Shown: one piece after another, positions 12,001 to 27,000 of the stretch
Layout: each line of letters starts with the position of its first letter
Numbering within the stretch: the first letter of the stretch is position 1
Assembly (NCBI GenBank): GCA_029931535.1
Contig: JAQPZY010001685.1
Location: 6,741,001-6,805,000 of the forward strand
Source of the DNA: Margaritifera margaritifera
Taxonomy: Eukaryota; Mollusca; Bivalvia; Unionida; Margaritiferidae
Reading direction: 5' to 3'
DNA: 64,000 nucleotides
The notes under the pieces: generated by a model
Databases searched by the model: none
Seen by the model: the letters and a program-made list of their open reading frames with translations, nothing else
Told to the model about the DNA's origin: nothing
Program-made: the position numbers and the translations under genes

Positions 12001-15000
12001 GCATCAAGATGTGAAATTCCTTATAGCTCCTTGTTCCATCTTTGAGTCCTTGTCAACATGGACAAATCTGATCTCACTCCATCCCAGCACTTCATCCACT
12101 TGGATATGGTATTTAATGCTGTCTTGAACCATGTGTCTCTTCCTCAAGAATATGACTTGAGCATCGTCTTGATAGTGTCTGCCATTTTCTCAGAAAGTCA
12201 CATCTAGGCATGATCCTTTCTTTTCATCATTGGTCTCCACAATGTGGCAGCAGACATCATTGTCATAGGCCATTTGTTTATGAGACCACTTCAGATGATC
12301 CTTTTCTCACAGTGGTGACAGAAACTCAACCCATTGGATCAAACAATCAAGTATTTGTACTACATAAAATCCCATCTCAGAAAATGGGAGGACCTCAACT
12401 GACATACAGCAGGCATCCCCCTGCAGGATCAACCACTTTTGATAACCATGTACACATATGCCTACTCTCATTAGGCTGAGGCATCAGCTTCTATCTTCCT
12501 TCCTAAAAATGAGTGGAATATGGTACCTTCAGGAGAAATCATTACATATCAATCTCCTGGAGATGAATGCCATCATGAATTCCTTTCACTTATGGCAGGA
12601 GGTGTTATATGGGAAGGGCATTCCTTGTTCTATCCAGCAACTTCACTGTAGTCAACTGCATCAGGAGGCAAGGAGGAACCAAGTCTCTAGACCTTTCCTT
12701 TCTGGTTTGGAATTTTCTTGGGTGGTGTCATTATAGAAAAATTTACCACCAAATCCACCACTTCCCGGGAAGGCTTGATGTCCTAGTGGACTTGTCCCGA
12801 TGCAATTAGCCAATTCATACCAAATGGTCCATTTACCTCTTGGTCTTCAGCTGAATCATTACCCCCTGGGATCACACTTGTGTAGACCTATTTGTGACAA
12901 GGTGGAATGCCAAGCTCTCGATCTTTTTCTCTCCCATACCAGATCTAAATGCATGGGCAGTGAACAACACCCTTCCTCTGGAATGGAATGATCTCGATGC
13001 ATATCTCTTCCTGTAAATGCATTTTGACTTCCAAAGTCTCACAGAAAGTGATGGAATCAGGAAAAAATTATAAATCAGGAACCTTTTCAATTTAGCAACA
13101 GAGATACCCAGGAAGATCTCACCATCGCTTTCCCTGCACACACAACCACAAATGTGGGTTTCTGTCTAAACCTGGAAATGCTTAATCTGCATGCTTTGCT
13201 CATATCAAGAGGGCTCTCAGAAAGAAGCTCTTTTTAGAACAAGCAGTGAGGCTAGATGGTAACAACTTTAAAAGTTTACAAAAGCAAGTGCAAAATTCTT
13301 TCCCAGTGATGCTAGTGAAGTCACATCAATCCCTTAAAAGCCTCATTGCCACAAATAACTACCTTCCTCCTCTTGCTATTAGGAGAGAGGAAGCTATGCC
13401 CCATAACTCCATCAAAACGTACTGTTCTGTTATTTCAGACACATTTTAAAATCACAGAAGGGAGGACATAGGTCAAAACAAGGACCTCTCCAACCTTCTA
13501 GTCAACTTTGATTTTTCCAGACTGAAAGCTCTAACCCTCTTTCTGAAATGGAACTCATGATGGGTTCTGACATGTTTGAACAAGGCACCATTTGGGTTTC
13601 TCTTCAGGACCTCAATGAGTCACCTCTCACATAAGACCTACTTTCTAGTCACTCTGACTACAGCAAGCAGAATAAGTGAGCTCCATGTCCTCTCATTCGA
13701 CCGAAACTATCTTCTGTTTCATCAAGATGGTTCAGTTTCTCTCATGACAGCCTCTGCTTTTATTGCCCAAAACAGACTCCCACTCATGGGCAGTGAATCC
13801 TACATCTAACAACCGCTTTCTTCCCTGGACCCTTCATCCCAAGGGCAATTACAGGTGTAAGGACAAATCAAGTGGTACCTGAAGTGCACTGAGCCAATCA
13901 GAAGAGGAAGATGTAGACTATTCCTATCAATCGAAGATGATAGAGATGATATTTTCACGCAGGCACTGTCATCCTGGAAGCATTAGGTGATCCACTCAGC
14001 ATATAGGGAACTAGTCCAAGATTAGATAAGCTTCTTGTGTATTTTGGCTCAAAAGGTAAAGGGCAATCACCAGGAACTTAGCATCCAAGCAGAACTGCTC
14101 CCTTACCTCTATAATCCAAACCATGGGTTGGAGGTCAGAGTCAACCTTTTATAGCTTCTACCTCAGAGACACCTCATCTCAAAGATCTGGTGTGCCTGAT
14201 AAGCACAACATGCTACCCTTCCAGGTCCCTCAGCAGCTTTACAATAATGTGGGTCAATCTACTGCTGCTGGATTTGTGAGAGCAAAAATGTTTCCACCTA
14301 TCACATGACCTGTGTTCCTATATGCTAATGCTTAACCACCCAGTTTTCTTCTGAATGAAACTGCTTCCCAGTTTCTTCTGAATGAAACTGCTTCCTATAT
14401 GTTGAGAGACTTGAGTCAGAATCAGCTTTAGAGTTGGAGGATTAACTCCTGCCTCCTCTTACTATTTACTATGACTAAACCAAGCCAAGATGGATGTAAC
14501 CTCTTTTTTAGCTTGGGAGGGCTGAATTTGTGACATAATGGATGTAATCCTAATATATTATGATCGGGTAAGTATTATTGAAAAAACATCTTTTTCTTTT
14601 TAAAAGTTGTTTTTCTTTTAAAAAACTTTAAAGGATATTGTAGTATTTTCCATCTGTCCATCCATCAGTCTGTCCACTATCACATCTCCAAAACTTCTAG
14701 GTGGAAACTCACAAAACTTTGTAGGTAAGCTGCCACTATGGTGACCATCTGTAAAAGGGGTGTCATTATGGGCTCCTGCATCTGGTGTGCATGGGAGGTT
14801 CCGCTTCATGGTTTTTGGAGCACAGTTGAAAGTGGGCAAGGCACATGACAAAGTTGTTTGCTCTACAACTCTAACAGTGTAGAGAAAGTTAATATTTATT
14901 TACCTGTCTTTCACCCACATGGATTGACATTTTGTTTGATCACTGTTAGGTAAACGATGTGCTCTCTGAAACAGACAGCTGATGAAAATTACTGTTTCTG

Positions 15001-18000
15001 TGTGCTGGGGAAATGTACTTGAAATAGCACAAAGTACAGTAACTTTGGCTGAATTATCACATAATATGTGTTACTATTTGCTGAAAGTGCACTTGTAAAA
15101 TTGTTAAATATCAAAAATATCAATAAACTAAAACAAGTTATATTCCCTTTTTTTATAATTCACCTCTAAAGTTCAGGAAGTGAAAATAGCCATGCAGAAC
15201 TAGCAATGTTCTGTGAGATACACATCAGAAGTAAGATCTAGCTGTGTACTCTCAAAACCAAATCCACCCCATCATTCAGATATAAAAAAAGAAAATTGTA
15301 GCTTCTTTAAACCTATTCTAAGATGTACACATTTTTCTTTTTATAACAAGGATTGTCAGTGGGGAAAATCAGGGGGATACCTTTTTCTTCAAATTTTTAA
15401 CCCTGTGTAAAACGATATACCGAGGAGCAGAACCAGAGGGGTCAAAGGTCCAATATACAACAGTTTCAATGACAATAACATTTCCAAATATTTTTTTACC
15501 AAATAGTATGTGCAGCTATACCAGGAAGACATATATGTTATGGATTTTGCATTATGACCTCCATGTCACTGTCTTGTGGGTGGGGGAGTGAGTATGACTC
15601 GGGTGAGGTGTGTGCCTAGAATATGCAATGAAAAGCATGGGGATGTGCAATAGGGAGCCATAGAAGTTGTTCTAGTTCTAGTTATGTAAATCTGTCATAC
15701 TTGGTACATATTATGGTTATCATCCAAAGATATATATCTGAACCAGTCCCCATACTCCAGCGATTTTGTTTCAAGTTATATGGTCTTTTTTTAACTTATA
15801 ATTGGATGCAGTATTTGGCATAATCTTGTGACTGCCACTAGTCTCACAGTTATTGATGGATACTTGTTGAATATTATGGTCATCATCTGAACATGTCCAT
15901 ATTGACCAGGCACTTTTCTTCCACATTTTTTACAAGTTATTGCATTTTTCGACTTGCAGTTGGGAGCAATTGGTCTCACAAGTTGTTTTAAATGGAAACA
16001 GTACTACAGACTCTTTCCATCCTGGACATTGGGGTTGGATGCGGGAGAGGTGTTAGCATTTGGCTCACTATTCCTCTAATTTTATCACAGACCTATGCTA
16101 TTGAACCCAACTGTCATTATTTACATGTTAGAGCTTGCCCCAAATGTTTGTAATCGGCAAATGCCAGGATCACTGCTATATTTTGTAATTTGTATTTTAT
16201 TGATTGCAATAGCTGAATAATTGTTTTGAGAGAAAAATAATTGTAAATTAGCGCTGAAGTGGTCCTCACCCATTTGAGCTTACCACTATATGTAAGAACT
16301 TTTCAGAAAACAAAGACAAAACTCCGTAGCCACAAATCAAAGTTTTTTAATTTAATTTTTTTGGTAACAAAAATGAGTAACTTACATGGGGTGTTTCATC
16401 TGGCCCACCTAATTCAGAACTCAGTTGATCTATTATCATGAGACATTCTGTATTCTGAGAATTCTTCAGCCTAATTGTGAATGTATTATATAGTTTACAC
16501 ATATATGGTGGAAATTGTCTAGTTTGGCCATGAAAGGGACTGAACTGGATTGGCTGAAATACTCAGTGTCAGCTTCAGTTGAAAGATAGGAAGTTGGACT
16601 AAATTTTGTGGCCAGTATAGACAGGGATTTGGAATATTTGGTGACTGAATTTGAAAGTTTTCACACAGTATTGTAATACCTTCTATTTCAAACTATTTCA
16701 GAAGGGAAGCCCTTATGGTGCTCGTTACATTGGCTCTATGGTAGCTGATGTTCACAGAACATTGGTGTATGGAGGAATCTTCATGTACCCTGGCACGAAG
16801 GATGCTCCTAATGGGAAAGTAAGTTATGTGGTATATGGAAAAAAATATATGCATAATTCAGAAGTGGAACTGGTCTTGCATTCATAGGCAGTTGCTCTTT
16901 TGTGGCCATCAGCTTGACACTGATAAGTTACATATTGATAGTGCTATTTACAAACCTAAGAATTTGACTCCTTGCAGAAATTCTGACCTCTATAGAATAG
17001 TCCAACAATGACTGGCAAATAAAGAGGTTGCATGAATGACAATTGTCATCAAAATCCATCATTATACCAGTAATAGATGCTATATAAAGTATCAGTTAAC
17101 GTTTTTATACCAATAATAGATGCTATATAAAGTATCAGTTACGTTTTTATACCAATAATAGATGCTATATAAAGTATCAGTAATGTTATTATACCAATAA
17201 TAGATGCTATATAAAGTATCAGTTACGTTTTTATACCAATAATAGATGCTATATAAAGTATCAGTAATGTTATTATACCAATAATAGATGCTATATAAAG
17301 TATCAGTAATGTCATTATACCAATAATAGATGCTATATAAAGTATCAGTAATGTCATTATACCAATAATAGATGCTATATAAGGTATCAGTAATGTTATT
17401 ATACCAATAATAGATGCTATATAAAGTATCAGTAATGTCATTATACCAATAATAGATGCTATATAAAGTATCAGTTACGTTTTTACCAATAATAGATGCT
17501 ATATCAGTAATGTTTTTCTATATAGGCTAACTAAGAAAAGAGGACTGCCCTGTGAAATCTAACACGTCAGCATATGGAGATGCAAACTTTCAGTATTGAA
17601 AGTAGTACTGTTATCAGAAACAATTATCGTAACATATTCAGATACCTTGGGTTTTTTCTACAGGGATAAATGATAGATTGGGTTCTAAGTTCAATATATT
17701 TAATAATCATTAAAGCTATCACCACTCTATCATCTATACCTGTGGGCCAAAGTCAAGTTTTCCAAGTAAAATGTCATTTCAGTCATTCAGTGGACACAGC
17801 TACACTCATGAAGGAGTGCTTGTGTTTGAATAAAGATTTCTTTTTTATGAGTTGTTAGTCAGCTTGGGATGAGGATAATGACAAATTCTGGGACCATTTT
17901 TCAAATCTACTGGTCTGAATTGTAATTTTCTGTAATATATGTTTACAAAGTATTTCAGTGGTAATATGCATCAAGTCAGGCTTGAATCAAGTTCAAATTG

Positions 18001-21000
18001 GTGGGCTTGCCAACCCTGTCTCTCATAGACTGTGGGATTATGTGTTTCTGGGAATACTGAAAATGAATTGTCAGATGCAGTAATGTATTCAATAGAAATA
18101 CAAAATTTGAAGCATTGGCATACCCATTAAATCCATGAAATCCAAGTCTGTGACCTAATTATTCTCAAAGTGATCTATCTGTAGAAAGAGTGTCATGACC
18201 ACTGTTAGAATATTTTTCCCACTTGTTACAAACTGTCCTGTGTTTCTGCAGATGATGTGTACAAGCCTATCATCTTTAAAATCTTTTATACATATGAATT
18301 TATGTGCAGATTGTTTTCGTAGTACTTAGGTATTTTTTGTTATGCCATGAATCTGAAAAAGGTCCATCAAAAATTTTCTGCTCAGACATGACTTATAAAT
18401 TACTACAATCTGTGTATAAAAACCCACAACATTTGTGAAAATCGTGTCTTCGACTGTTTTAGTTTTGACCATGTAATATAAACAAATTACTTTGTAAAGC
18501 AGAGGCAAGTACTTAAGTGCATGAACTAAATCATAAGGGTCTTTACCTTCTTTTGTGAATCATCAATACTTGAATGAAGTAGGAAAAAAAGGTATTAAAA
18601 CATAGCAGCAAATTCCTCCATATAGGCCTTTCATGGTTGGTCAGGATGACATCGCAGTGATAACTCAATGGATGGCAAAAGATATGAAGATGTCAAGGAC
18701 AGTGGAAAATAATGTAATATATTTACTATCATAGTGTCAAATTGGAAAGTTTAAGCAGCATTTGCATGCATTAGAGAATAGACAAATTTCATTGGTCTTG
18801 ATAAAACAAGCAGATATCTCCCTGCTTAACCATAATTTTGAGATATGGCTACACCATGGTAGCCTCCCATTTCTGGTGTGTGAAAATGTTTGGTTTACTT
18901 GGGTCTTATCCTTCATCATGTCTTGAAATTCTAAAATGCTGTATCATATAATTTCTCAAAATAAATCTTGGAAAATCTTGGGAATAAATTTCATGTATTT
19001 AGCAACAAACATTTGCTTATGAAACAAAATGGCATGCTAGAAGGATTTTGTTCACTATCAATGGCAAAGGCCTAAACAGATAAAAGCTGGGACAGTCACT
19101 GACTTGAATGGGTCAGTCAGTCACCTACTTGAATGAGTCGGGTCACCTACTTGAATGGGTCAGTCAGTCACCTACTTGAACGAGTCATCACCTACTTGAA
19201 TGAGTCAGTCACCTACTTGCATGAGTCAGATGGTGATTTTTAATTGGTTGAATGCCAGTGATGAGTCATAGTAAAATTATCGATCCTGCCATCCAAGTTG
19301 TGATCCACATTACCAGTCATGTTATCATATTACATAGTGCATAAAAGGGGTAATAGGAGATTACAATGAAATTTGATTGTCTGTTTATCTTTATTTCCTT
19401 AATCCTTTCCATCATAGTGCCTATCAATGAACTGCACATATATGTGAACCTCCCTCATGGGAGGGTTTTTCTCTTAAGGGTGTCTCCTATCACTCACTGA
19501 AATCTCCCGCGCACACAAAATTATTAGTTAAAAGGTTCATTTTTTCCATTTTTTCTTTTTTTTCTTCACCTTTTGGTTCCAGTGTAGTATATATATGGTA
19601 ATACTGCCTGTGATTGCATGACTGTAAACTGGCTTAAGCAGGGCAAGACAATTTAGTTGCTAATTTCACCCTTGGTTCTGTTGGCATGATCGGCTGGCAT
19701 GATTGTTTGAAGTTTGTAGAGGTGGATTAAACTATGTGTGAGCAGAAGTAATTCCGAAAGGATTAAGTTGTTAATTGATTATGGTTGGGTTACTAAAGAG
19801 CTCAATCAGCATAAAACAATTAATATTCCTGTGATTCTCTCCGCAAGGTATGTTCTGCTTTGGTGCTTAAAGTTGTCAAGATGGATTAGAGCCTATACTG
19901 TGTTTGATCAAAAATAATTTTGACAGAATTGAAGATGTTACATGTTTAAAGTTTGTCAAGATGTCTAAGCGTGCCAATGCCAAAACACCAAAATCCAAGC
20001 AACCAAAATATCACACAAAATTCAGTGATGGTTGGAAACTGGAATTTCAGTGGTTGCAATTAAGTTCAAAGGAACATGAATATGCATTCCGCTCTTCCTG
20101 TAATCCTGATTTTAAAGTCTGTTACGATGGCAAGACGGACATCACACGTCATGCAGAAACCCCATCTCATAAAAGCATATTAACCGCGACAACAAATATG
20201 CCATCACTGAAATACATTTTCGTAGAATCTGCATAATATGTGGATAAAGTTGCATGTGCTGAGACACTATTTGCCATCTTTATAGCCAGACATAATCCTC
20301 AGTTTCTGGTAGCAGATCAATTTTCATATTTAGTCAAAATAATGTTACCGAACTCGTAAATCGCACAAAAGTTCTCATGGAAACGGACAAAACTACTCAC
20401 ATAGTGATTATTTTATTGTTCATAAGAAATCATAATCTTAATTGTATATTAATAATAATAATAATAATAATAATAATTTATTATATAAACTCACTGTAGT
20501 GAGTGGCCATCTGCTGAACACGACCAGTGACCATGATTTTTAGGCAAAATATGCGTTTGACACTACTATGAATGACTGCATTACAAAATCTGATATAAAT
20601 ACTACTGACCTTGATTTAATCCTTTGTAAACGTGAATGTAAACCAGATTAAAGTACATGTCACTAACTGCTATTGTAATCCATAATGCCTGGGATGAATG
20701 GGGTCTTTGTCTGCTTCTATAATACTAGTAAGTGATAATAGTTTTACGGATTTGATTGTCATTATTAAAGAGTGGTGATAGTGATAATAATGATGACAAC
20801 AAAGGTATCTGCAAATTAGGCCTAAAGTCACAAAGGGTGTGATGGTATAATGTATGTGTTCGTGCTTCATGTGAAGAATCTTACTGACATTAAAACAACA
20901 TTAGACCCAGACAGTACCAATCTTGAGCAGTTCTGGTAGGCAGTCAGCAATCTGAATCTACCCACAAGCAGGAAACAATTTAAAGTTCTTGCTGGAGTCA

Positions 21001-24000
21001 GTAGAGTTGTACTGACATTGCCACATTCCAATGCAAACACTAAAAAGGACATTTTTCATTCTGAGGAAAATTCAGGCTGACTCTAGAGGAAACCTGGATC
21101 CAGTAACAGTACATAATCTCCTAAGTATTAAGATCAACAATGATGAGGACTGCCACCAATATAATCCAGCAATGATCTCCTGCATATAAGAAAGTATGAA
21201 TGGCAACAAGTTTACTGTGAAAGGACTGATTTGATGAGATGATGTGCATATTTTAATATTTTAAAATATATAAAATTTGTTCAGTAGTTGTAATTTTTGT
21301 CCATTTGCATGCTAAAAATCAGGTAGATGAAAATCCTCCCTCTTTTGAGATCAAAACTCCTGACCAAATTTTGGAAATCTCCTGATCTGTCCTGGTCTGA
21401 CCTGTCTTTTCTGTCACATGTATGACTACAGCTCAGTATATACATGTCTTTTGCTACATTATTAAATGTGCTATCAATCGAACAGCATATTTGACATTGT
21501 CAGATTCAGTATTTAGTGCTTTGTTTCATTCTAAAGTATAGAATGATGAAAGCAACATTCTTGCTTATTTGCAGTGAGTCCCAGGTTAGTGTGCTAAAAC
21601 CAGATTCCATTCAGTGTTGGACTTCGAATTTTTTATTGCTGTGTAGACAATTTTGGTTTATTTTATTGTTCTTTGTTTATCAAACAGTTTTAGCTCACCT
21701 GGCCATAAAGCCAAATGAGCTTATAGTATGATCCCTTGTCTGTAGTGCATCATGCTATCTTCATTCACAATTGCAATTTAAAACATCTCAAAACCGGTCA
21801 GCAGAATTTGACTAAATTTGACATAGAGCATCCTGGCATGAAGCTCTTTCAAATTTGGTCAAATGATGCCAATCCAACATAAAATATGGCCACCATTACT
21901 TAAAATAGAAAAATCTTGAAATGAGTTCCTCTTAAAATCCACTCAACCATTTAAGCAAGGCACTTTACTCTCATTGCCGAGCAAAAACTAACCGAAGCCA
22001 CTAAATTCTTTAAAATGGTATTGCCATATTAAAGTGCCTGAAAGATTTGTTGTTTTTAATGTTGTCACATGTATATGCATTATTTATGGCATTTTGTGTT
22101 GAATGCCATTAGTCACAAATTATTTGAAATTTATATTTTGTTTTTTTAACTTGAAACAAACAAACAGCAATATGTTTGTCTCCTGAAATCCATCAAGATT
22201 TAATCACTAAAAGCAAAGAAATCTATCACTATAAAATAAAATCTTGAGAAATTCGGTAGTATATCCAGGCTGATTTGATGGTGGGGACTGAATCCACACC
22301 CTTCTGGTCATGGGTCCAATGCCTTAATCACTGTGCCATCATGCTACCATGGGTGGGGATCTCTGGTTTCCAAGTATTGGCCCCAGTGTCGTAAGGACAG
22401 ACCTAGGAATCCATGCAGACTGCAGAAGTTTACTCCCCTTGTGGTGTCAAGTGAGTGTATATATATATACATATATATTTTAAGGGTGGGGCTATGGACA
22501 GTGTCTAAGTTATGAACAGGGGACATGTAGAAATCTGGGAGCCAATGCAAGTTGCATAAATGATGTCCTTTTTATGCCAAGAAAGTGTTTATCATATTTT
22601 CTGACATTTTTTTTAATTATTTTGTTTCTGTCCACAAAAATTTCACAAAATATTTCATTCAGTGTCTGAAAACAAATCAATGAAAAATCTAACTCCTGGC
22701 AAACAAACCCACACATGCAATATTAGGCTATTCATTGAGTTATACAGTAAAGTAATCACACTGTACATGTACATCAATGAATCAAAGCCAACATTACTTG
22801 GCTTGTTTCATCTGTTTTATTTTAAGTTGCAAGAAAATGCAAGCATATTAAACCTAACTTGAAACGTGAAGGAAAAGAATCTGCAATGTTTAAATCTCCT
22901 TTATATCTGATGTAAAAAAAAATAAAAAATAAGCGACACTAACATTAATAATCAATGTAGCAGCTAAGTGTTTCAAACTTTTCTTTCCATTCCAGTTTCA
23001 ATACACATATGAATATGCATTCACAATTTAACATGTCCCAGTTACCCTGGTGAGTGATATCAGGCCCCACTTGGGTCTCTTGTTTATGACTACCAGCAAG
23101 GTTTTGAGATAAATTTAATCCTCAAAGAGTGATCTGATACTCTGAATTTGTTGATTCCACATGCAAAAATTGTGGCAGTCATTTGCATTTTTTTTTTGGG
23201 GGGGGGGATTCCAATGTCCTCTTATCTCTGATTGGCTATTTAGGATTCATCTAATACTTTTGCACATGCTATGACATCATAGAAACTTCCAGAAAGGATA
23301 TTCCCATCAGTTGGCACTATGAATTGATCATGCAAATAGTGGTTTGTTTACCAGGGGCATCCAGAAGCACTTGTATGGAAATATAGCAGGGGCATCTATA
23401 TGCACTTACATTGAAATGCAATTGAGGCATTGAAACACACTTGCAATGAAGTGAGGTGGGGATGTCCAGATGAGCTTTATGTGGGGAAGGGTTAAAGAAA
23501 CATAAATTTGTATACACCCACCATAAGGCATAGTGTTTTATGTTATGATGTTGTCCGTCTGTTACCTCTTCTGTTTCTGCACAAGAACTCCAGTTCTCCA
23601 CCATGTACCATTACCAAACTTTGTGGATGGCTTGCATTTGGGGTAAGGAAGAAGCCTGTCAATTATTTTTTTTTGGGGGGGGGGTTAAAAGATTAAAGGT
23701 CAGGGTTACAGTGACTGAAAGAAGAAAAAATGTTTCTGCACAGTTACACAAACTCTACATCAAAGGTATGGACCAAACTTTGTGGATGGTTTACACTTGG
23801 GCTAAGGAAGAAGCCTGTCAGTTTTGGGGTCAAAGGTCAATGCCAATGTGACTGAAAAAAAAATGTTTTCCACACTTTAACTATAGTTCTGCATCACAGA
23901 TCTGGACTAAACTTTGTAGATGGCTTACACTTGGATTGATTCTAGGGTAAAATACATGAACGGTCAAGGTCACGGTGTGGCTGAAAGAAAAACAACTGTA

Positions 24001-27000
24001 ACATGCAACATAATCATATGCTCTGTTAATTGCTGCACCCTGTCACATATACTGTAAAGAAGCTTTGTGTACAAGTTCCACAACTACAGGGGCTATGTAA
24101 TCTGGACAGCATATGATGCTTTAGTAATAAATGCAAAATAACTCGCAGTTTGTGTCCTTTATTTCTCAAACCATATATTATATTCATTTATAATAATGAA
24201 TACTAAAACTTTATGCTTTTCAATGAAATTTGGAAACATCTAAGAAATGTAACAGCATTAGAGTCCAAGAAAATTAAAAATCAGTCACAGTTTACACCTT
24301 TTTTAAGCACATATATCCTTGAATAACGTTGGTAACTCAGGGCTGAGCAAATCCCATAGCCCAACATCCCGGACTATTCATTTTCGAAGTCGGGCAAGTA
24401 AAATTTTCCAAGTCGCTAGTCCGGGACAAGTGCTTTTTAAAAAAGTCGGGCAAGTTCCTTATTTTCGTGCTTTAATCACTATATCTACCTTTATTTGGCC
24501 AATCATGCCCTCCGGGTGTACTGAATACTTGATTCTACCCCTCGTCGTGTATACATTTAAATCCTGTTACCACTTGACGGCATATTGGGCTAAGCGACCA
24601 AATTATCGGCAAATCAAAACATGTCAAACAAAAGAAAGCCAGTATGATCAATTAGCAGTGTTTTAAGCGGCTTTGTTGCATTGTGTTTACTCAAGCCAGA
24701 TCATCACGAGTGGCTCACTATGATTTTAATCCAGCAAGTCAGTGTAATTATATTTATGAAAGGTACTTTACCGACATCAGTGTTGGTTTCCTTTATGAAC
24801 TGATTAAATGACAGTAATGATTCTTTAATTTATAATTGATTATACAAATGAATAATATCCATGTGCGATATTGCATTTGAAATGAAACAATTACGCAAAT
24901 TAATGAGCTGTCTCTGTTCATATTTAAAAGAGAAAATGTATGTTATGATCACTTTAGAAGTAGTTGTCAAGCAAGCTGATAGTTACTCTGTGGATAAAAT
25001 GAGTTTGCTAAATTATTTTCGCAAGGAAGGTAATAAGGGCGATTCGGAGAAGGAAAAATTTTTTGAAAGTGGAGGGATAAAACGTAAGACTGCTACTGAG
25101 TGTGCGGTAGCTATTTCTCCAAAGAGAAATGCCGGCTTAGTGCTGGTGCAGGTGGCAGACATATACATGGACATTTTTTCAAATCCATCAGCTAAAACAT
25201 ATATACATGAACCTGAAGAAGCCAAATGTGTAACAACCAATGTTTTTGAAAAATTAAATTCTTTTGAGAAATAATTATGTTGTATATTATTTCGTTTGTT
25301 TTTTCTATGGATTAAGTACATACATCTCATCAAATCTCGGCAGTGATTACCATTTTGGGACCAGTGAAAAGTAAGGTGGGACTAGTGAAGAGTAAGGTGG
25401 GACTAGTGAAGAGTAAGGTGGGACAAGTGAATTTTCTGAAACCACTTGTCCTGGACTAGTGGTTACAAAAAAATTTGCTCAGCCCTGTAACTACTTAACC
25501 ATGAAAATATCCAACATAATGTATAGATCGTGAATTCAGCACTGTATTATCTACTGTTATATACTGTTCCATACTGAATAGATCTTTTAATATGAAAGCA
25601 GTTACCATGTCCGATTTAAACATTAGTAGTTTCATCAATAAAGGAAAGTTTTCACTGTGTTTTTTATTCTGTTGATCACAAGTACTATTCACTATTCCAT
25701 TGAGCAAATGGAATACAAGTACTATTCACTATTCCATTGAGCAAATGGAACACAAGAGCATATTGTTATTCTAAATATGCTGAATAAACAATCATGAGAT
25801 CAGTCTCACTTTCTCAAAGGGCATTTTAAACATGTCCATCTGAAGTGACACTGTCATGTGTAGAAATAATCCACTTTGCGTGAATTGACTTGACATTAGA
25901 TATTTTCAGGTCGATTGAGACCTTATCTGAGAGTATATCTCCACTGTCCTCCTGTTCATTTAAGTGAGCAGTCATTATGCATAAATCTGGAAGTTGCAAT
26001 TTATCCATGCATGCAGCTGGCAATAATGAAAGAGATGCCTCTCCCCATTGAACACATAAAAAGCTATACTGCCTTCCGATCACACTGGCAAAAGGAGCAG
26101 TGAATTACGTATAGAATTCACATGGTATTAAATTCTGATCAACAAACGGAGGGCTTCTTAAAATCAGGCAGACCCGCAATGGTAGGAGATATTACTTGAA
26201 GTGTCCTGCTCATTTTGACCACTGTGTCAGTGACATAGTAATAGCTGAGAAAGTGAAACTTAATTTTGACAACTGTTTGTTTTTGGAAAAGATAGAAGCT
26301 TTGTTTTGAAAAAGCTTGGCTTGCTCTCATTGACCTTGTGTTAGCACCTAATCCCTAATTGTTGAGGACTTTATATTATGATAGCGGTCTTTTAGAACAT
26401 TTGAAGATCTATGTACAGTCCTAATTACAACAGTGGTACAGTGAAACCCCGCTATAACGCGATATTTGGAGTCCATAAAGTTCGATCGCGGAAAAAGCGG
26501 GGTCGCGTTATAGCGGCGTTTCGCTATATTTTTCTTTATTCAGAGAACAACGTATACACGTCTAATGTATAGCATGAATAGGGTATCAACACCGTTTACT
26601 ATCTGATATCGATTCGTCTTTGTTTTCCCACATGACAACCCTTTGATTGAGCCATGAGTTTGATACAGCTGTACTTATTCAGTGGCAAGTAACAGAGAGT
26701 GGTTATTTGAACTCCCTGTGATCTTGCTGCCGAAGCTCAGTTTCTACATAAGCACCCACATATGACAATCTTTGATCTTGCCGCCCAAGCTCAGTCTCTA
26801 TATAAGCACCCACATATGACAATCTTTGATCAACCACCGCATTGATTGTATACAGGATGAACTGAAGTCCAGCGCACGTGTTGGCGGCTTACGTTTTTGA
26901 TGTTTATTAAATCGTGAGAATCTTTTATCAACCACCACATTGTCTGATGCTCGGTTGTGTATGCAGTTAAAGAAGAAAAACACGTCGGCTATTGTTTGAG

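Larger units (their letters stand above)
7250..14600 (+). mobile_element. Decayed DIRS-type (tyrosine-recombinase) retrotransposon region
   Basis: gag-like modules, RT, RNase H and recombinase follow in the order of a DIRS element inside fbp intron 6643-16701. Inverted repeats, a MITE and duplicated segments suggest nested insertions or more than one copy. Outer limits are approximate; terminal-like motifs were seen at 7480-7680, 9525-9795 and 14550-14580. Confidence 0.7.

Noticed and set aside
17223..17441. 72-codon minus-strand open frame with [10 protein letters not shown] repeats
   Set aside because: It is the 42-bp tandem array read in frame; the period is a multiple of three, so it stays open by arithmetic.
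19092..19230. CRISPR-like spaced repeats
   Set aside because: Spacers are not unique and vary from 0 to 10 bp; the setting is an intron of an animal gene. It is a simple irregular tandem repeat.
24319..24666. 115-codon open frame
   Set aside because: It starts outside and runs across the terminal inverted repeat of the hAT-like element; composition is random.
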